DNA from: an uncultured Sphingomonadaceae bacterium
GTDB taxonomy: Bacteria > Pseudomonadota > Alphaproteobacteria > Sphingomonadales > Sphingomonadaceae
Assembly: GCA_946479505.1 (NCBI GenBank)
Contig: CAMLGC010000027.1
Coordinates: 1-33,165 of the forward strand
Reading direction: 5' to 3'
Length of the DNA stretch: 33,165 nucleotides
Shown piece after piece: positions 14,203-22,194 of the stretch; the first letter of the stretch is position 1; the number at the start of each line of letters is the position of its first letter. The notes under the pieces are model-generated. The model did not search any database and was not told the DNA's origin. It saw nothing but the letters and a program-made list of their open reading frames with translations. The position numbers were made by a program, and so were the translations under genes.

Positions 14203-15566
14203 GCCGCCTGATTGTCATCTCGAACCGCGTCTCCGCGCCCAAGCCCGAACAGCCCGCCGCGCAAGGCGGGCTCGCAGTGGCACTCACCGCGGCGCTCAAG
14301 GAGAGCGACGGCATCTGGTTCGGCTGGTCGGGCGATGTCGGCGCCCGGCACGAGCTCCATTTCGAGACCTATGGCGGCGTCACCTCGGGCACGATCGACC
14401 TCTCCGAACAGGACATCGAGGAATATTACAACGGCTACGCCAACCGCACCCTGTGGCCGCTCTTTCACTACCGGCTCGATCTCACCGAGTTCGAGCGCGA
14501 GTTCCAGGGCGGGTACGAGCGCGTCAACACCACCTTCGCCGAGATCATCGCCCCGCATATCGAGCCCGACGACCTCGTCTGGGTGCATGATTATCACATG
14601 ATCCCGCTCGGCTGGCTGCTGCGCCAGCAGGGGCTGGAAAACCGGATGGGGTTCTTTCTCCACATCCCATGGCCGCCGACCCGGCTGCTGGTCGCGCTTC
14701 CCGATCACAAGAGGCTGGTCGAGGCGCTGTTCGCCTATGACGTGATCGGCTTCCAATCCGACGAATGGCTCGAATCGTTCCGCCATTACGTGACGCACGA
14801 AATGGGCGGCACCTTGGGACCGAACGAGACGCTGACGGTCGGCGCCCGCACGATCCGGGCGATCGCCTGCCCGATCGGGATCGATTCGAAGGAATTCATC
14901 GACAGCGCCGGCAGCCGCAATGCGCAGAACGTGCGGATGCGCATGCTCGAAAGCGCGATCGGCCGCAGCCTGATCGTCGGCGTCGACCGGCTCGATTATT
15001 CGAAGGGCCTTGCCGAGCGGTTCCACGGCTACGAGCGGTTCCTCGACAAATATGCCGACCGCCGCGCGCTCGTCTATCTGCTCCAGATCGCGCCGCCTTC
15101 GCGCACCGACGTCGATACCTATCGCGACATCCGCGAATCGCTCGACCAGCTTTCGGGGCGGATCAACGGCGCCTATGCCGATATCGACTGGGTGCCGATC
15201 CGCTACGTCAACCAGGGCTATCCGCGCGAGACGCTGGCCGGGGTCTATCGCGCGGCGCGGATCGGGCTCGTCACCTCGCTGCGCGACGGGATGAACCTCG
15301 TCGCCAAGGAATATGTCGCGGCGCAGGACCCGACCGACCCGGGCGTGCTCATCCTCTCGCGCTTCGCCGGCGCGGCCGAGCAGCTCACCAACGCGCTGCT
15401 CATCAATCCGTACAGCGCCGAGGACATCGCCGACGCGATCGACAAGGCGCTGTCGATGCCCAGGAAGGAGCGTATCGAGCGCTGGCGGCCGATGTTCGAG
15501 GACATCCGCGACCGCGACGTCGTGTGGTGGCGCGAGCGCTTCACCGCGGCGCTGACGGCGGCGTAG
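14199..15566 (+). CDS. otsA: Trehalose-6-phosphate synthase (apparent CTG start)
   Basis: This GT20 glycosyltransferase makes trehalose-6-phosphate from UDP-glucose and glucose-6-phosphate; it has 455 residues if started at 14199. Key segments are SRLIVISNRVSAP at the N-terminus, GGLAVAL, VWVHDYHMIPLGWLLR (H130, D131), GVDRLDYSKGL (R264, K269) and SLRDGMNLVAKEYVAAQ. Relatives begin M-SRLIV-SNR, and here the codon before SRL is CTG. That CTG overlaps the GH15 stop (CTGA, the same geometry as an ATGA overlap) and is preceded by GGAG at 9 nt spacing. No ATG, GTG or TTG lies in frame nearby; the nearest ATG (14115) would add 28 unrelated residues lying within the GH15 gene. The function is secure and the start is inferred. 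Confidence 0.93.
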   Translation: MSRLIVISNRVSAPKPEQPAAQGGLAVALTAALKESDGIWFGWSGDVGARHELHFETYGGVTSGTIDLSEQDIEEYYNGYANRTLWPLFHYRLDLTEFEREFQGGYERVNTTFAEIIAPHIEPDDLVWVHDYHMIPLGWLLRQQGLENRMGFFLHIPWPPTRLLVALPDHKRLVEALFAYDVIGFQSDEWLESFRHYVTHEMGGTLGPNETLTVGARTIRAIACPIGIDSKEFIDSAGSRNAQNVRMRMLESAIGRSLIVGVDRLDYSKGLAERFHGYERFLDKYADRRALVYLLQIAPPSRTDVDTYRDIRESLDQLSGRINGAYADIDWVPIRYVNQGYPRETLAGVYRAARIGLVTSLRDGMNLVAKEYVAAQDPTDPGVLILSRFAGAAEQLTNALLINPYSAEDIADAIDKALSMPRKERIERWRPMFEDIRDRDVVWWRERFTAALTAA

Positions 15567-15582
15567 AAAGAAGAGGGGTGCG

Positions 15583-16365
15583 ATGGGGGAGCAGAAGACG
15601 ATCTTCATCACCGGCGGCGCGTCGGGGATCGGGCGCGCCGCGGCACGCTACTTCGCGCATCGGGGCTGGCGCGTCGCGCTTGCCGACGTGAACCGCGAGG
15701 GGCTGGCCGAAACCGCTGCATCGCTGCCCGACGGCGCCGAGACCTACGTCATGGACGTGCGCGATCGCGCGGCGTGGGTGGGCGCGCTCGACGATTTCAC
15801 CGGAAAGACCGGGCGCCTCGACGTGCTGTTCAACAATGCGGGAATCGCCGCGGGCGGGCCGCTCGCCGAGGCCGATTTCAACGATCTCGACCGGGTGGTG
15901 GCGGTCAACTTGGTGGGCGTGCTCAACGGCGCGCGGATCGGCCATGCCTATCTCGCGAAGACGCCGGGTTCGTGCCTGCTCAACACCGCGTCGGCCTCGG
16001 CGATCTACGGCTCCGCCGGGCTCGCCGCCTATTCGGCAACCAAGTTCGCGGTGCGCGCGCTCACGGAGGCGCTCGACGGCGAATGGCACGCCGACGGCAT
16101 CAAGGTGCGCGACATCGTCCCCGGCTTCATCGAGACGCCGCTGCTCGATGGCGGGGTGTCGGGCACCAACCGCACCATTCGCGAGACGGTGGCGGAGGCC
16201 GGGCTTGAGCTGACCCCGGCCGAAACGGTGGCGCAGGCCGCGTGGGACGCGGTCCATGGGGATAGGGTCCACACCTATGTCGGCCCGACCGCCAGGCGCA
16301 TGGCCTTTGCGGCGCGATGGTTGCCCGGCAGGCTTCGGCAGATGATGCGGCGGGGAATCGCCTGA
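15583..16365 (+). CDS. Short-chain dehydrogenase/reductase (SDR)
   Basis: This is a 260-residue classical SDR, an NAD(P)-dependent oxidoreductase of unknown substrate. It has the Rossmann glycine motif TGGASGIG (10-17), an aspartate after beta-2 (ALADVN) that favours NAD(H), NNAG (84-87), and the catalytic Tyr150 and Lys154 in AAYSATK, with a serine in TASASA. The C-terminal extension is arginine-rich (ARRMAFAARWLPGRLRQMMRR). The ATG has GAGGGG upstream and lies 16 nt after otsA, so it may be co-transcribed with the trehalose operon, but nothing in its sequence links it to trehalose. It is convergent with the LysR gene, 5 bp away. Confidence 0.9.
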   Translation: MGEQKTIFITGGASGIGRAAARYFAHRGWRVALADVNREGLAETAASLPDGAETYVMDVRDRAAWVGALDDFTGKTGRLDVLFNNAGIAAGGPLAEADFNDLDRVVAVNLVGVLNGARIGHAYLAKTPGSCLLNTASASAIYGSAGLAAYSATKFAVRALTEALDGEWHADGIKVRDIVPGFIETPLLDGGVSGTNRTIRETVAEAGLELTPAETVAQAAWDAVHGDRVHTYVGPTARRMAFAARWLPGRLRQMMRRGIA

Positions 16366-16370
16366 ATCTC

Positions 16371-17255
16371 TCAAGCCGTTCGTGGGCCGTCGGAGAACAG
16401 CGCGCGCAAATGATCAAGCATCGCCGCGGCGGCTCGGGGGAGCGGGCCGGGGACGTGGACCGCGTAGATCGCGGCCTCGCTCGATCCGCGCCATTCGGGC
16501 AGCACGCGGATCAGCCGGCCGCTGGCAAGCTCCGCACCGACATCCCAGATCGATCGCAACGCGATCCCGATTCCGGCGAGCGCGAGCTCGCGCACGATTT
16601 CGCTCGAATTGGTGCCAACGGCGCTCGCGCGAACGACGTCGCGGGGGCCGTCGGGTCCCGCGAGCCGCCACGGCATCTGCCCGTCGGCGGCGAGCAGGCG
16701 ATGCTCGGCAAGTGCGTCCATCGTCGTCGGCGCACCGCACGCGGCAAGATAGGCGGGCGCCGCGCACAGCACGCGCGGGCTCGGCGCGAGGCGATGCGCG
16801 GTCAGGCCGGGCGCGATGCCGGAGGCGATCCGGATAGCGAGATCGATGCGCGCCGCGACGAGATCGTCGAACGCGTCGGACAGATCGAGCTGGAGCGCCA
16901 CCTGGGGATAGCGATCGAGAAAGGGTTTGAGGTGCGGCGCCACGTGCAGACGGCCGAACGACGTCGGCGCGCTCATCCGCAGCGGTCCCCGCACCGTATC
17001 GCCCGCGTCGATGACGCGCGCCTCGGCCTCGGCAATGGCGGTGAGCACCGCGACCATGTCACGGTGAAAGCGCACGCCCCGTGGCGTCAGGTCGAGCCGG
17101 CGCGTGGTGCGGTGGAGCAGCCGCACCCCCAACCGCGCCTCGAGCCGCGCGATCCGCTTCGACACCATCGCCGGTGAAATGCCGCGTGCGCGAGCGGCCG
17201 CGCTCAGACTTCCGGCCGCGGCGACATCGACGAACAGGGCGGCATCGGGGTCGAT
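16371..17255 (-). CDS. LysR-family transcriptional regulator (apparent ATC start)
   Basis: This is a 294-residue LysR regulator with an N-terminal winged helix-turn-helix and a C-terminal effector domain. The first in-frame ATG (17168) would delete half of the DNA-binding domain. Reading upstream restores a normal domain: DPDAALFVDVAAAGSLSAAA then RARGISPAMVSKRIARLEA and LGVRLLHRTTRRLDLTPRG. The frame is open only to 17295 and holds no ATG, GTG or TTG. ATC at 17255-17253 lies 5 nt after a strong GGGAGG ribosome site at the position where relatives have ATG, so I place the start there. The effector domain begins near residue 90 (GPLRMSAPTSFGRLHV). It diverges from malate synthase with 92 bp between them, so regulation of glcB is plausible. 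Confidence 0.88.
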   Translation of the reverse strand: MDPDAALFVDVAAAGSLSAAARARGISPAMVSKRIARLEARLGVRLLHRTTRRLDLTPRGVRFHRDMVAVLTAIAEAEARVIDAGDTVRGPLRMSAPTSFGRLHVAPHLKPFLDRYPQVALQLDLSDAFDDLVAARIDLAIRIASGIAPGLTAHRLAPSPRVLCAAPAYLAACGAPTTMDALAEHRLLAADGQMPWRLAGPDGPRDVVRASAVGTNSSEIVRELALAGIGIALRSIWDVGAELASGRLIRVLPEWRGSSEAAIYAVHVPGPLPRAAAAMLDHLRALFSDGPRTA

Positions 17256-17318
17256 TGTTGCCTCCCGTGAAAAGCTGTCGTTCGTTTTGATCCTCTACCG
17301 ATCGAGTGGCGCGCCGTC

Positions 17319-17340
17319 TATGATGCGTGGGGAGACGGAG
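17319..17340 (+). promoter_or_regulatory. -10-like box and ribosome site of malate synthase
   Basis: TATGAT (17319-17324, one mismatch to TATAAT) is followed by GGAGG at 17336-17340, 7 nt before the ATG at 17348. No convincing -35 lies 17 nt upstream, which would fit activator dependence, for example on the divergent LysR. The 92-bp gap shared with that regulator holds nothing else I recognise. Confidence 0.3.
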
Positions 17341-17347
17341 GCGGTGG

Positions 17348-19462
17348 ATGCAGAACGGCATTGATCGGATGGGATTGCGCACCGCGCCGGTGCTGGTCCG
17401 CTTCATCGAGGAGCAGGCGCTGCCCGGCATCGGCATCGATGCCGATGCCTTCTGGCGCGACACGGCGGACATCCTCGCGCGGTTCGCGCCCGAGAACCGC
17501 CGGCTGCTCCAGACGCGCGATCGGCTTCAGGCCGAGATCGACGCGTGGCATCGATCGCGCACCGTCGCGTCGATCGACCAGGCCGAATACCAGGCCTTTC
17601 TGCGCGGCATCGGCTATCTCGTCCCGGAGCCCGCGCCTTTCACGATCGCGCCCGAGCGCGTCGACGACGAGGTGGCCCGGGTCGCGGGGCCGCAACTCGT
17701 CGTGCCGATTCTCAACGCGCGCTTTCTGTTGAACGCCGCCAATGCGCGTTGGGGGAGCCTGTACGACGCGCTCTACGGCACCGACGCGCTCGGCGCACCG
17801 CCCGCGGGTGGCTACGATTCGCGGCGCGGTGCGCGCGTGATCGCTTGGGCGCGTGATTTTCTGGACGATGCGGTGCCGCTCGCATCCGGTTCATGGAAGC
17901 ATTGGGAAGGTGGCACCCCGGCGCTCGCCGACCCGACACAACTCGTCGGACGCGCGGGCGAAAACCTGCTCCTGAACCATCACGGCCTCCATATCGAGAT
18001 CGTGGTCGATCGTTCGCACCCGATCGGCCGCAACGACCCGGCGGGGATCGCCGACGTGATCCTCGAATCGGCGGCAACGACGATCTGCGACCTCGAGGAT
18101 TCGATCGCCGCGGTCGATGCCGAAGACAAGGTGGCCGCCTATTGCAACTGGCTAGGCCTGATGCAGGGGACGCTCACGGCCACCTTCGAAAAGGGGGGCC
18201 GCACCGTCGCCCGCAGCCTCGCCGAGGACCGCCGCTACACCGCGCCCGACGGGGGCCCCTTCACGCTGCCGGGGCGCAGCCTGCTGTTCGTGCGCAATGT
18301 CGGGCTGCTGACGACGACGCCCGCCTTGCTGCTGCCCGACGGCAGCGAGGCGCCCGAGGGCATCCTCGACGCGATCGTCACCAGCCTGATCGGTTTGCAC
18401 GACCTTCGGGGTGACAGCCGCTTTCGCAACAGCCGCGCGGGCTCGATCTATATCGTCAAGCCCAAGCTCCACGGCCCCGACGAAGCCGCGTTCACCGATC
18501 GCCTGTTCGACGCGGTCGAAGATTTCCTCGGGCTTGCGCGCCACACGATCAAGGTCGGGGTGATGGACGAGGAGCGGCGCACTTCTGCCAATCTCGCGGC
18601 CACCATCCGCGCGGCGAAGGACCGGATCGTGTTCATCAACACCGGCTTCCTCGACCGCACCGGCGACGAGATCCACACCTCGATGCGCGCCGGCCCGATG
18701 GTCCGCAAGGGTGCGATGAAGCACGCCGGGTGGATCGCGGCCTATGAAGACCGGAACGTGCAGATCGGCCTCGCCTGCGGCCTTTCGGGCCGCGCGCAGA
18801 TCGGCAAGGGCATGTGGGCGGCGCCCGATCGAATGGCCGGCCTGGTGGCCGAGAAGATCGGCCATCCGCGCGCCGGCGCGACCACCGCCTGGGTGCCCTC
18901 CCCCACCGCGGCGACGCTCCACGCGACGCACTATCATGCGGTGGATGTCGCCGCGCGGCAGGCGGAGCGCGCGAGCGAGCCGGTCGCGCCACTCGATGCG
19001 CTGCTGACGGCGCCCTTGGCGATCGGGCACAATTGGACGCCCGAAGAGGTTCGCGAGGAGCTCGACAACAACGCACAAGGGATTCTCGGCTATGTCGTGC
19101 GCTGGGTCGATCAGGGGGTCGGCTGCTCGAAGGTGCCCGACATCCACGACATCGGCCTGATGGAGGATCGCGCGACGTTGCGCATCTCCTCACAGCATAT
19201 CGCCAACTGGCTGCTCCACGGCATCGCGTCGCGCGAGGAGGTCGACACCGCCTTGCTGCGGATGGCGGCCAGGGTCGACGCGCAGAATGCGGGCGACCCC
19301 GCCTACACGCCCATGGCGGGGCGCGAGGGCGAGAGCCTCGCCTTTCAGGCCGCGCGCGCACTGGTGTTCGAGGGGCTCGATCAGCCCAACGGCTATACCG
19401 AACCCCTGCTCCACCGCTTCCGGCGAGCACGCAAACGCGAGGAGGCACGGCGCAGCGCGTGA
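17348..19462 (+). CDS. glcB: Malate synthase G
   Basis: This 704-residue malate synthase G condenses glyoxylate with acetyl-CoA to give malate in the glyoxylate or glycolate pathway. The start [12 protein letters not shown] was chosen for the GGAGG site 7 nt upstream. Domain evidence includes the N-terminal region ([18 protein letters not shown]), [14 protein letters not shown], the acidic segment [15 protein letters not shown] (from C247), VRNVGLLTT with the active-site arginine R316, [34 protein letters not shown], the family signature [16 protein letters not shown] and [17 protein letters not shown]. The length is that of the G isoform (about 720) and not of the A isoform. No isocitrate lyase or glycolate oxidase gene is nearby. 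The divergent LysR is a candidate regulator. Confidence 0.95.
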   Translation: MQNGIDRMGLRTAPVLVRFIEEQALPGIGIDADAFWRDTADILARFAPENRRLLQTRDRLQAEIDAWHRSRTVASIDQAEYQAFLRGIGYLVPEPAPFTIAPERVDDEVARVAGPQLVVPILNARFLLNAANARWGSLYDALYGTDALGAPPAGGYDSRRGARVIAWARDFLDDAVPLASGSWKHWEGGTPALADPTQLVGRAGENLLLNHHGLHIEIVVDRSHPIGRNDPAGIADVILESAATTICDLEDSIAAVDAEDKVAAYCNWLGLMQGTLTATFEKGGRTVARSLAEDRRYTAPDGGPFTLPGRSLLFVRNVGLLTTTPALLLPDGSEAPEGILDAIVTSLIGLHDLRGDSRFRNSRAGSIYIVKPKLHGPDEAAFTDRLFDAVEDFLGLARHTIKVGVMDEERRTSANLAATIRAAKDRIVFINTGFLDRTGDEIHTSMRAGPMVRKGAMKHAGWIAAYEDRNVQIGLACGLSGRAQIGKGMWAAPDRMAGLVAEKIGHPRAGATTAWVPSPTAATLHATHYHAVDVAARQAERASEPVAPLDALLTAPLAIGHNWTPEEVREELDNNAQGILGYVVRWVDQGVGCSKVPDIHDIGLMEDRATLRISSQHIANWLLHGIASREEVDTALLRMAARVDAQNAGDPAYTPMAGREGESLAFQAARALVFEGLDQPNGYTEPLLHRFRRARKREEARRSA

Positions 19463-19493
19463 GCAGCGGCGGCCGCTCGGCTCGGCTGGCCTT

Positions 19494-20489
19494 CTAGCGC
19501 AGCACCGACTGCCATTCGTTCAGCCGCCGTCGCGACTGCGCCTCCTCGGGCTCGCTCTGCGCAAGCCGCCGATACTGGCCGGGCCGTATCCCGAAGGTGT
19601 CGAGGAATGCGGCGCTCACGATATTCTCGCCCGAAAAGCCGAGCGCCGCGGCGAGCTCGGCAAGCGAGCGCGGGTCGTTCGGATCCTGCAAGCGGTCGCG
19701 CAGCCGTTCCAGCCGTCGCCGGCGAATATAGTGCGCCGGCCCGCCCCACGGTTCGAAGTCGCGATAGAGCGTCGCACGCGCGAGCGCGAACCGCTCGACC
19801 AGCGCAGGCGGCGCAAACTCGGCCTCGGTCAGATGCTCCTCGATATAGGCGCGCATCCGGTCCACACGCTCGGTGCGCGGATCGAGCCGCACCATCTCGA
19901 GATCGTCGCGATCGGCAAGCGCGATCCGCAACAGGTCGAGCGTGATCCGCGACATCGGCATGAGCATCGCCGGCGTCAGCAGCGATCCGCGGTCGGCAAG
20001 CGAGCGCAGGTGGTCGGCGAGGAGCGCACCGCGCACCGCGGCGATGACATGGCCGTGCAGCCGCCGCGGATATGGCCGCGCCCGCATGATGCGGTCGCGC
20101 GCCATGCTCAGCGTCACGATGTGCGCATCCAGCGAACGGTTGCGCATCGGCCGCGTCATGTCGAGGACCATGATCTCGCCGGGGCGCACCCGCCGGAAAC
20201 CGCTGCCGGGATCGACATGGAATTCGCCCGCGCGAACCAGCGTCAGCGTGAAATGCTCCATGTCGGTCGCGCGCACGCGCGCCGCGTCGCGCTCATGCGC
20301 GACATCGCTCAGCCGGCGATCGTAGAGCACCGCGCGATCGAGGCGCCATCCCCGCATCCGCGCTGCGAAGGCCGGCCCGACCTGGCGTACCTCGGCGCCG
20401 AGCGAATAGAGATCGCGATAGGCATCGAATCGCTCGGCCGTGGCGAGCTGGTCGCTGTCGAAGCCGAGACCCGATCGCGCCCCGGTCAC
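19494..20489 (-). CDS. AraC-family transcriptional regulator
   Basis: This is a 331-residue regulator with a GTG start that overlaps the stop of the MFS gene (GTGA, 4 nt). The N-terminal half (LYSLGAEVRQVGPAFAARM, FTLTLVRAGEFHVDPGSGF, PGEIMVLDMTRPMRNRS) resembles the AraC-binding-2 cupin-like sensor domain. The C-terminal AraC double helix-turn-helix runs from about residue 220 (IEEHLTEAEFAPPALVERFALARATLYRDF) through RRRRLERLRDRLQDPN, ENIVSAAFLDTFGIRPGQYRR. It is co-transcribed with and translationally coupled to the upstream transporter and probably controls it in response to the transported ligand, which is an inference. It converges with glcB, leaving 31 bp between stops. Confidence 0.9.
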   Translation of the reverse strand: MTGARSGLGFDSDQLATAERFDAYRDLYSLGAEVRQVGPAFAARMRGWRLDRAVLYDRRLSDVAHERDAARVRATDMEHFTLTLVRAGEFHVDPGSGFRRVRPGEIMVLDMTRPMRNRSLDAHIVTLSMARDRIMRARPYPRRLHGHVIAAVRGALLADHLRSLADRGSLLTPAMLMPMSRITLDLLRIALADRDDLEMVRLDPRTERVDRMRAYIEEHLTEAEFAPPALVERFALARATLYRDFEPWGGPAHYIRRRRLERLRDRLQDPNDPRSLAELAAALGFSGENIVSAAFLDTFGIRPGQYRRLAQSEPEEAQSRRRLNEWQSVLR

Positions 20490-21763
20490 TGAGCGCGCAC
20501 CTTGGGCTGCGCGCCGCCCGCCAGCGCATGCGCGGCGGCTGCGGCCAGCACCGCCGCCGTCGCGGCGATCCCCAGCGCCCATGCGAGCCCCGTCGGGCCC
20601 GCTCGACCGGCATCGCTGAGCAGCCCCACCACCAGCGGCCCCAGTCCGTATCCGGTGACGGTGATTGCAGCGAAGAACAGGCCGTTGGTTCGCCCGCGCG
20701 TCGCACCCCCGGTCTGCGCCTGTATTCCGGCGAGCGGCGCCAGCGACGCAACGCCGAGCGCAAGATCGACGAGCCCGAGCAGCGCCAGGCTGATTGCCAA
20801 TCCGGGGTTGAGCACCAGCATCCACAAGGCCACGCAGGCGACCAGGAGCATGCCCGTCACCAATCCGGTCGGCGCGTCGCGAAGCGCGGGTCGGCGGTCG
20901 ATCAGCCAGCCTCCGAACGCCTGCCCGGCCGGCGCCGCGACGACGGTTATCGCGCCGGCGGCGATCGCAGCCTCGCCCGGCGCCACGCCGTAGCTGCGCA
21001 CGACCAGCGTCGGGAACCAGATGCCGACCGCCTGCAACACCAGAATCGCGGCGCTTGCCGAGACGAACAGCGCCGCGATCCTTTGGCGCCCCCCCCCGAC
21101 CCGCATGACGTCGGGCTGCGCTTCCGAAGCGCGCTCTCCGGCGAATGCCCCGCTTTTGCGCGTCGCGATCCAGCCGAGAAGAATCAGATTGGGCACCGCG
21201 GTCAAGAGGAACGCCGCGCGCCATGGCGATTCGAGCACCACCCCGCCCGTCGCGCCACGGTGCATCAACCACCCGATCAGCAGCCCGGCGACGAGCACCG
21301 AGCTCGATCGGCCCAGCGTCGAGCCGACGGTGAAAACCGAGGTCGATCGTCCGATCCGCGTCGCGCCGCGTGCGCCCGCGAGCACCGTCACCGCGGCAGG
21401 CAGCACGCAGGCCTGCCCGATCCCGATCGCGATCTCGGCGCCGGCAAAGGCGGCCAGGGACGATACGAAGGCGAGCGCCGCTGACCCCGCGGTCCACAAA
21501 GCGAGCCCGCACGCGACGGTCCACCGTCGCGCCGCTGGCGGCAGCAGCCCGGCGAGCGCACTCGTGCCGGCATAGGCGATCGCGAACAGGGTGGTCGCCG
21601 CCAGCCCGAATTCGGCATCTGTGAGCGCGAGTTCGTGTTTGAGCAAGGTTGCGCCCGCGGCGGGCAGGTAGCGATCGAAATAGGCAAGGAACGCCGCCGC
21701 GCTCAGCGCAACGCCAAGCGCCTGCGCACGGTTCGTCTCCGCCCTTGAGATCGCGACCCCCAT
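20486..21763 (-). CDS. Major facilitator superfamily transporter
   Basis: This is a 425-residue inner-membrane protein with about 12 hydrophobic segments in two halves (first segment near LGVALSAAAFLAYFDRYLPA) separated by a polar loop near residues 205-230 (RKSGAFAGERASEAQPDVMRVGGGRQR). FDRYLP in the first helix and GRSTSVFTVGSTLGRSSSVL in the middle resemble MFS organic-anion and sugar porter families. The substrate is unknown. The ATG has only a weak purine stretch upstream. It is the first gene of a two-gene unit with the AraC regulator, whose GTG start overlaps its stop. The roughly 430 bp before it hold no convincing gene, so its promoter probably lies there. Confidence 0.88.
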   Translation of the reverse strand: MGVAISRAETNRAQALGVALSAAAFLAYFDRYLPAAGATLLKHELALTDAEFGLAATTLFAIAYAGTSALAGLLPPAARRWTVACGLALWTAGSAALAFVSSLAAFAGAEIAIGIGQACVLPAAVTVLAGARGATRIGRSTSVFTVGSTLGRSSSVLVAGLLIGWLMHRGATGGVVLESPWRAAFLLTAVPNLILLGWIATRKSGAFAGERASEAQPDVMRVGGGRQRIAALFVSASAAILVLQAVGIWFPTLVVRSYGVAPGEAAIAAGAITVVAAPAGQAFGGWLIDRRPALRDAPTGLVTGMLLVACVALWMLVLNPGLAISLALLGLVDLALGVASLAPLAGIQAQTGGATRGRTNGLFFAAITVTGYGLGPLVVGLLSDAGRAGPTGLAWALGIAATAAVLAAAAAHALAGGAQPKVRAQ

Positions 21764-22194
21764 CGCGAATCATCGTAAACCGCAAGAAAACCCATGCCTA
21801 GCGCCAAACGCCGCACCGTTGGCCGGCGATCCCATATTCTTACGGATAGCGGATCGCAGATGGGGACCAGGGCCAGGGTCCGCTCTCCGGCGCCGCATGG
21901 AGGGTCGCATAGCCATGCAGGCCGAAGAGCGGCTCACCGATGCGATCCGGTGCGCGTCGGCGAAACTGGTCGGGCCGCCGCGGTTGAGCGGCGACAACGA
22001 CGGGCAGCGGACCGATTGATCGAGCGAAGCCGCGTCGACCACAGGAACCGACTGGCCCCCGTGGCCGGCGCTTCCCCCGGAAGCATCGCCCAAATCGGGC
22101 CGCCGTCACCCTCTCGCTCTACGCCGCTCGGAACGGCACGAAAATCCTGTTGCGTCTCACGAATGAGACGTCCCATTGCGGGACACGTTCCGGA
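21764..22194. other. Intergenic region without a convincing gene
   Basis: These 431 bp separate the MFS gene start from the dapF-family gene stop. Short frames exist on both strands but lack family resemblance. The best is a 34-codon plus-strand frame at 21915-22019 with GGAGGG 10 nt before its ATG. The only clear structure is the pair of palindromes at 22153-22184. No terminator with a T tract was found after the dapF-family gene. Confidence 0.6.
22153..22184. promoter_or_regulatory. Two adjacent palindromes, possible regulator-binding sites
   Basis: CGTCTCA-CGAA-TGAGACG (22153-22170) directly abuts GTCCC-ATTGC-GGGAC (22170-22184), sharing one G. The half-sites are similar (GTCTCA and GTCCC), and the centres are about 15.5 bp apart. 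They could be a tandem operator for a dimeric regulator acting on the MFS gene about 390 bp away, or hairpins ending the long minus-strand run just after the dapF stop. No sigma-54 type -24/-12 pair was recognised between here and the MFS start. Confidence 0.4.

Noticed and set aside
19463..19493. Terminator between glcB and the AraC gene
   Set aside because: The 31 bp hold a small GC-rich complementarity (GGCCGC) but no T tract on either strand.
21915..22019. 34-codon plus-strand frame with GGAGGG upstream
   Set aside because: It has a plausible ribosome site but no family resemblance and a weak context, so I do not call it a gene. Conservation with synonymous bias in relatives would change this.
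22167..22191. Minus-strand GGAAC-N16-CGTC, and plus-strand GGAAC-N18-CGTC at 22130-22156, as further EcfG promoters
   Set aside because: Each deviates in the -10 or the spacing and neither has a gene start at a suitable distance. Their CGTC parts belong to the palindromes.
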